Source: an uncultured Collinsella sp.
GTDB taxonomy: Bacteria; Actinomycetota; Coriobacteriia; Coriobacteriales; Coriobacteriaceae
Direction: 5' to 3'
DNA: 64,000 bases
NCBI GenBank assembly: GCA_958403395.1
Contig: CATXXF010000003.1
Location: forward strand, 1 to 64,000
The translations under genes were made by a program, and so were the position numbers. Below are positions 62,067 through 64,000 of the stretch, piece by piece. The notes beneath the pieces were generated by a model. The model made no database searches and was not told the origin of the DNA. It saw only the letters and a program-made list of their open reading frames with translations. Positions within the stretch are counted from its first letter, which is position 1, and every line of letters begins with the position of its first letter.

Positions 62067-63287
62067 CTAGTTCTCGTCCTCAAACATACCACCCGCGACG
62101 ACCTCGTACATACGCTCGAGCTCCAAGCGGTCCATCAAAAGCGGAACGGGGTACAGCGGATTGGCCTCGGCATCGGCATGCGCCGCCATCTCGGGAATGT
62201 CGGAGCGGCGAATGCCCGAGACATATTTGGGGATTCCCAGGATCTCGTTCATGCGGTCGACCCAATCGATAAAGGCCTCGGCCGCAAGACTATCCTGCGC
62301 GGTAGCCGGCGCAATGCCCGCCATGCGAGCAAGATCGGCAAGCTTGGGGGCGGCGGCGTCACCATAAGCGCGAAGCATGTGCGGCAGGATGATCGCGTTG
62401 GCCAAACCGTGCGGAATTCCGTATCGGCCGCCCAGACTGTGCGCGATGGCATGCACATATCCGACATAGGAGCGGGTAAACGCAACGCCCGCCTTATACG
62501 CCGCCGAAAGCATATTGCGACGAGCGCGCATGTCGTCACCATGCTCATAGGCCTCGAGCAAATTGTCGTGGATAAGCTGCACCGCCTGTCGCGCCATCTT
62601 GCGCGTATAGGGCGTGGTGCTTCGCCCGATAAAGGCCTCAACGGCATGCGTCAGGGCGTCCATGCCCGTCTGCCCCGTAATGGAAGCGGGCAAGCCGCAC
62701 GTAAACTCGGGGTCGTGGACTGCAAAACGCGGGATGAGCACAAAGTCGTTAATGGGGTATTTGTAGTGCGTCCCGTCATCGGTAATTACCGCCGCAAGCG
62801 TGACCTCGCTTCCCGTACCTGCCGTGGTGGGAACGGCGATAAGCAGCGGCAGGCGACGATGAATCCGCAGCAGACCGCGCATCTTGTTGATGGGCTTGTT
62901 TGGCTGCGCGATGCGTGCTCCCACGCCCTTGGCACAGTCCATGGCCGAGCCACCGCCAAAGCCGATAATGGCCTGGCAGGCGCTCTCTCGATACAGGGAC
63001 GCCGCTTCCTCCACGTTTGAAACCGTGGGGTTCGCACACGTTTCGGCATAGACCGCAACGCCAATTCCCTTGGACGCGAGCGCTGTCTCGAGCGGTGCCG
63101 TGAGCCCCAGACGGGCAATGCCGGGATCCGTCACGATAAGAACCCGCTGTATCGAACGCTTTTGAAGCACTGTGGGCACATCCTCAGCGTGTTCTAGAAT
63201 GCGTGGCTCGGTATAGGGCAGCACCGGCAATGCGATGCGAAAAACCGTTTGATACGTTCGGCACCAGGCGCGGCGGGCTAGATGCAT
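62067..63287 (-). CDS. Iron-containing alcohol dehydrogenase
   Basis: A 406-residue group III (iron-dependent) alcohol dehydrogenase. NAD motif GFGGGSAMDCAKG, then PTTAGTGSEVT, ALTHAVEAF and HAIAHSLGGRYGIPHG (two iron-binding His), HADAEANPLYPVP at the end. An N-terminal extension of about 15 residues precedes the core. AAGGAGCTT SD before ATG. First gene of a two-gene operon; two operator-like palindromes lie upstream. Confidence 0.94.
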   Translation of the reverse strand: MHLARRAWCRTYQTVFRIALPVLPYTEPRILEHAEDVPTVLQKRSIQRVLIVTDPGIARLGLTAPLETALASKGIGVAVYAETCANPTVSNVEEAASLYRESACQAIIGFGGGSAMDCAKGVGARIAQPNKPINKMRGLLRIHRRLPLLIAVPTTAGTGSEVTLAAVITDDGTHYKYPINDFVLIPRFAVHDPEFTCGLPASITGQTGMDALTHAVEAFIGRSTTPYTRKMARQAVQLIHDNLLEAYEHGDDMRARRNMLSAAYKAGVAFTRSYVGYVHAIAHSLGGRYGIPHGLANAIILPHMLRAYGDAAAPKLADLARMAGIAPATAQDSLAAEAFIDWVDRMNEILGIPKYVSGIRRSDIPEMAAHADAEANPLYPVPLLMDRLELERMYEVVAGGMFEDEN

Positions 63288-63305
63288 AAAGGAAGCTCCT
63301 TCATT

Positions 63306-63321
63306 TGTTGATTGGTCAACA
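63306..63321. promoter_or_regulatory. Operator-like palindrome 1 upstream of alcohol dehydrogenase
   Basis: TGTTGATTGGTCAACA is a 6-4-6 palindrome 19 bases ahead of the alcohol dehydrogenase start. A near copy (TGTTGATTGATTAACG) lies on the other strand at 63370-63385, centre to centre 64 bases, about six helical turns. Confidence 0.65.
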
Positions 63322-63369
63322 TTTGCTCGACCGATTGTACTCAGCGGCGGTCAAAGACGGCCTGCCAAT

Positions 63370-63385
63370 CGTTAATCAATCAACA
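63370..63385. promoter_or_regulatory. Operator-like palindrome 2
   Basis: CGTTAATCAATCAACA, whose complement matches site 1 at 13 of 16 positions. It lies between the alcohol dehydrogenase and rubrerythrin genes and may bind the same TetR- or similar dimeric regulator. Confidence 0.6.
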
Positions 63386-63431
63386 TCTTCATATCTCAAA
63401 ATTGTTTTATTAAAAATCATTCCTAATAGGC

Positions 63432-63459
63432 TTCACATTTGGTTGCATTTATGGATAAT
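63432..63459 (+). promoter_or_regulatory. Promoter of the rubrerythrin gene
   Basis: TTCACA (63432-63437), 16 bases, GATAAT (63454-63459): five of six matches to each sigma-A hexamer. A stem GTCCGG/CCGGAC (63479-63484 with 63502-63507) lies in the leader, whose length would be about 78 bases. Confidence 0.55.
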
Positions 63460-63543
63460 AGAACTCGTCAAGACGCACGTCCGGAGAGGGCCCTTACGGG
63501 ACCGGACAAGCGCCCCATCGCCATCGATCGAAAGGATCGAATC

Positions 63544-64000
63544 ATGAAGTTTGTTTGCCCCGTTTGCGGTTATGTGGAAGAGTTCGACGGCGACCAGCTG
63601 CCCGAGGACTTCAAGTGCCCCCAGTGCGGCGTTCCCGGTTCTCGTTTCCTGAAGCAGGAGGAGGGTCAGCTCGAGTGGGCTGCCGAGCACGTCGTGGGCG
63701 TCGCCAAGATGGAGGGCGTCTCCGAGGACATCGTTGCCGACCTGCGCGCCAACTTTGAGGGCGAGTGCTCTGAGGTCGGTATGTACCTGGCCATGGCTCG
63801 TGTCGCTCATCGCGAGGGCTATCCCGAGATCGGCCTGTACTGGGAGAAGGCTGCCCACGAGGAGGCCGAGCACGCCGCCAAGTTCGCTGAGCTCCTGGGC
63901 GAGGTCGTGACCGACTCCACCAAGAAGAACCTCGAGATGCGCGTTGAGGCCGAGAACGGCGCCACCGCCGGCAAGACCGATCTTGCCAAGCGCGCCAAGG
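63544..64000 (+). CDS. Rubrerythrin with N-terminal rubredoxin domain (cut by window end)
   Basis: A non-haem iron protein that reduces peroxide in anaerobes. The first 152 residues are visible and the gene continues beyond the edge. N-terminal rubredoxin sites CPVCG (5-9) and CPQCG are followed by the ferritin-like diiron domain (ECSEVGMYLAMARVAHREG, HEEAEHAAKFAELLGE). The rubredoxin-first order is that of reverse rubrerythrin, known in clostridia as NADH peroxidase component. ATG has AAAGGA about seven bases ahead and its own promoter. Strong C-ending codon bias suggests high expression. Confidence 0.93.
   Translation, partial: MKFVCPVCGYVEEFDGDQLPEDFKCPQCGVPGSRFLKQEEGQLEWAAEHVVGVAKMEGVSEDIVADLRANFEGECSEVGMYLAMARVAHREGYPEIGLYWEKAAHEEAEHAAKFAELLGEVVTDSTKKNLEMRVEAENGATAGKTDLAKRAK

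Noticed and set aside
1..64000. CRISPR array, prophage or IS element
   Set aside because: No regularly spaced identical short repeats, no transposase, integrase or phage structural gene were found; the repeats seen are intergenic palindromes and the single tRNA-end duplication.

Overview
The window is chromosomal DNA of a high-GC, anaerobic, Gram-positive-type bacterium. Gene content and style point to the Coriobacteriia, most likely a gut Collinsella or close relative. The pointers are a rubrerythrin with an N-terminal rubredoxin, a flavin-based lactate dehydrogenase/Etf complex, a LAQTGD sortase-type anchor, a RecJ-helicase fusion, single-polypeptide PurL, DUF3516 and DUF2130 proteins, and many GGGAC-rich intergenic palindromes. 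The assignment is inferred from proteins and style, not from a marker such as 16S. No prophage, IS transposase or CRISPR array was seen.

Layout, left to right. 0.3-1.5 kb: translation operon infC-rpmI-rplT (minus), with an attenuator-like hairpin and a probable AUA start for infC. 1.7-2.0 kb: tRNA-Leu(CAA), with its 3' end and terminator duplicated 184 bp away. 2.1-5.6 kb: transglutaminase-like protein, class II aldolase and MBL-fold hydrolase. 5.7-11.4 kb: bifunctional Rel and a RecJ-RecQ-like fusion. 11.6-14.1 kb: BASS transporter, and the CutC / GalT-like (DUF4931) pair. 14.3-20.6 kb: complete branched-chain amino acid ABC transporter with two paralogous binding lipoproteins. 20.9-24.2 kb: homoserine dehydrogenase and a CPA2 antiporter, with a palindrome array between them. 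24.3-29.1 kb: PurL and an EamA transporter. 29.3-33.7 kb: membrane GGDEF protein, KdgT permease, AzlCD and an HD phosphohydrolase. 33.7-37.4 kb: lactate dehydrogenase-EtfBA operon.

37.7-40.9 kb holds a five-gene cluster of small, mostly secreted proteins of unknown function, one with a sortase-type anchor. 41.0 kb: DUF554 membrane protein. 41.8-47.5 kb is the most interesting block: an overlapping operon of a TerB_N/TerB_C protein, a BREX-type DUF2791 ATPase (BrxD-like) and an Lhr-like helicase (BrxHI-like), with no BREX methylase or PglZ nearby. It is a candidate undescribed or poorly described defence module. 47.6-50.3 kb: spermidine-synthase-like protein and Elp3. 50.4-52.1 kb: DUF4097 protein with a membrane-tethered XRE regulator. 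52.3-59.7 kb: methyltransferase, divergent TrmB, Ski2-like/DUF3516 helicase, DUF2130 protein and metallophosphoesterase. 59.7-60.6 kb: three very small genes, including a stand-alone HIRAN domain and a 27-residue toxin-like membrane peptide. 60.7-63.3 kb: aldehyde/alcohol dehydrogenase operon with two matching operator-like palindromes. 63.5 kb to the edge: rubrerythrin, cut by the window end.

Physiology suggested: amino-acid uptake and efflux (Liv, AzlCD), lactate oxidation by flavin-based electron confurcation, stringent response, c-di-GMP signalling, peroxide detoxification and a nucleic-acid-targeting defence candidate. Starts were moved inward where a Shine-Dalgarno (SD) sequence clearly supports a downstream codon.
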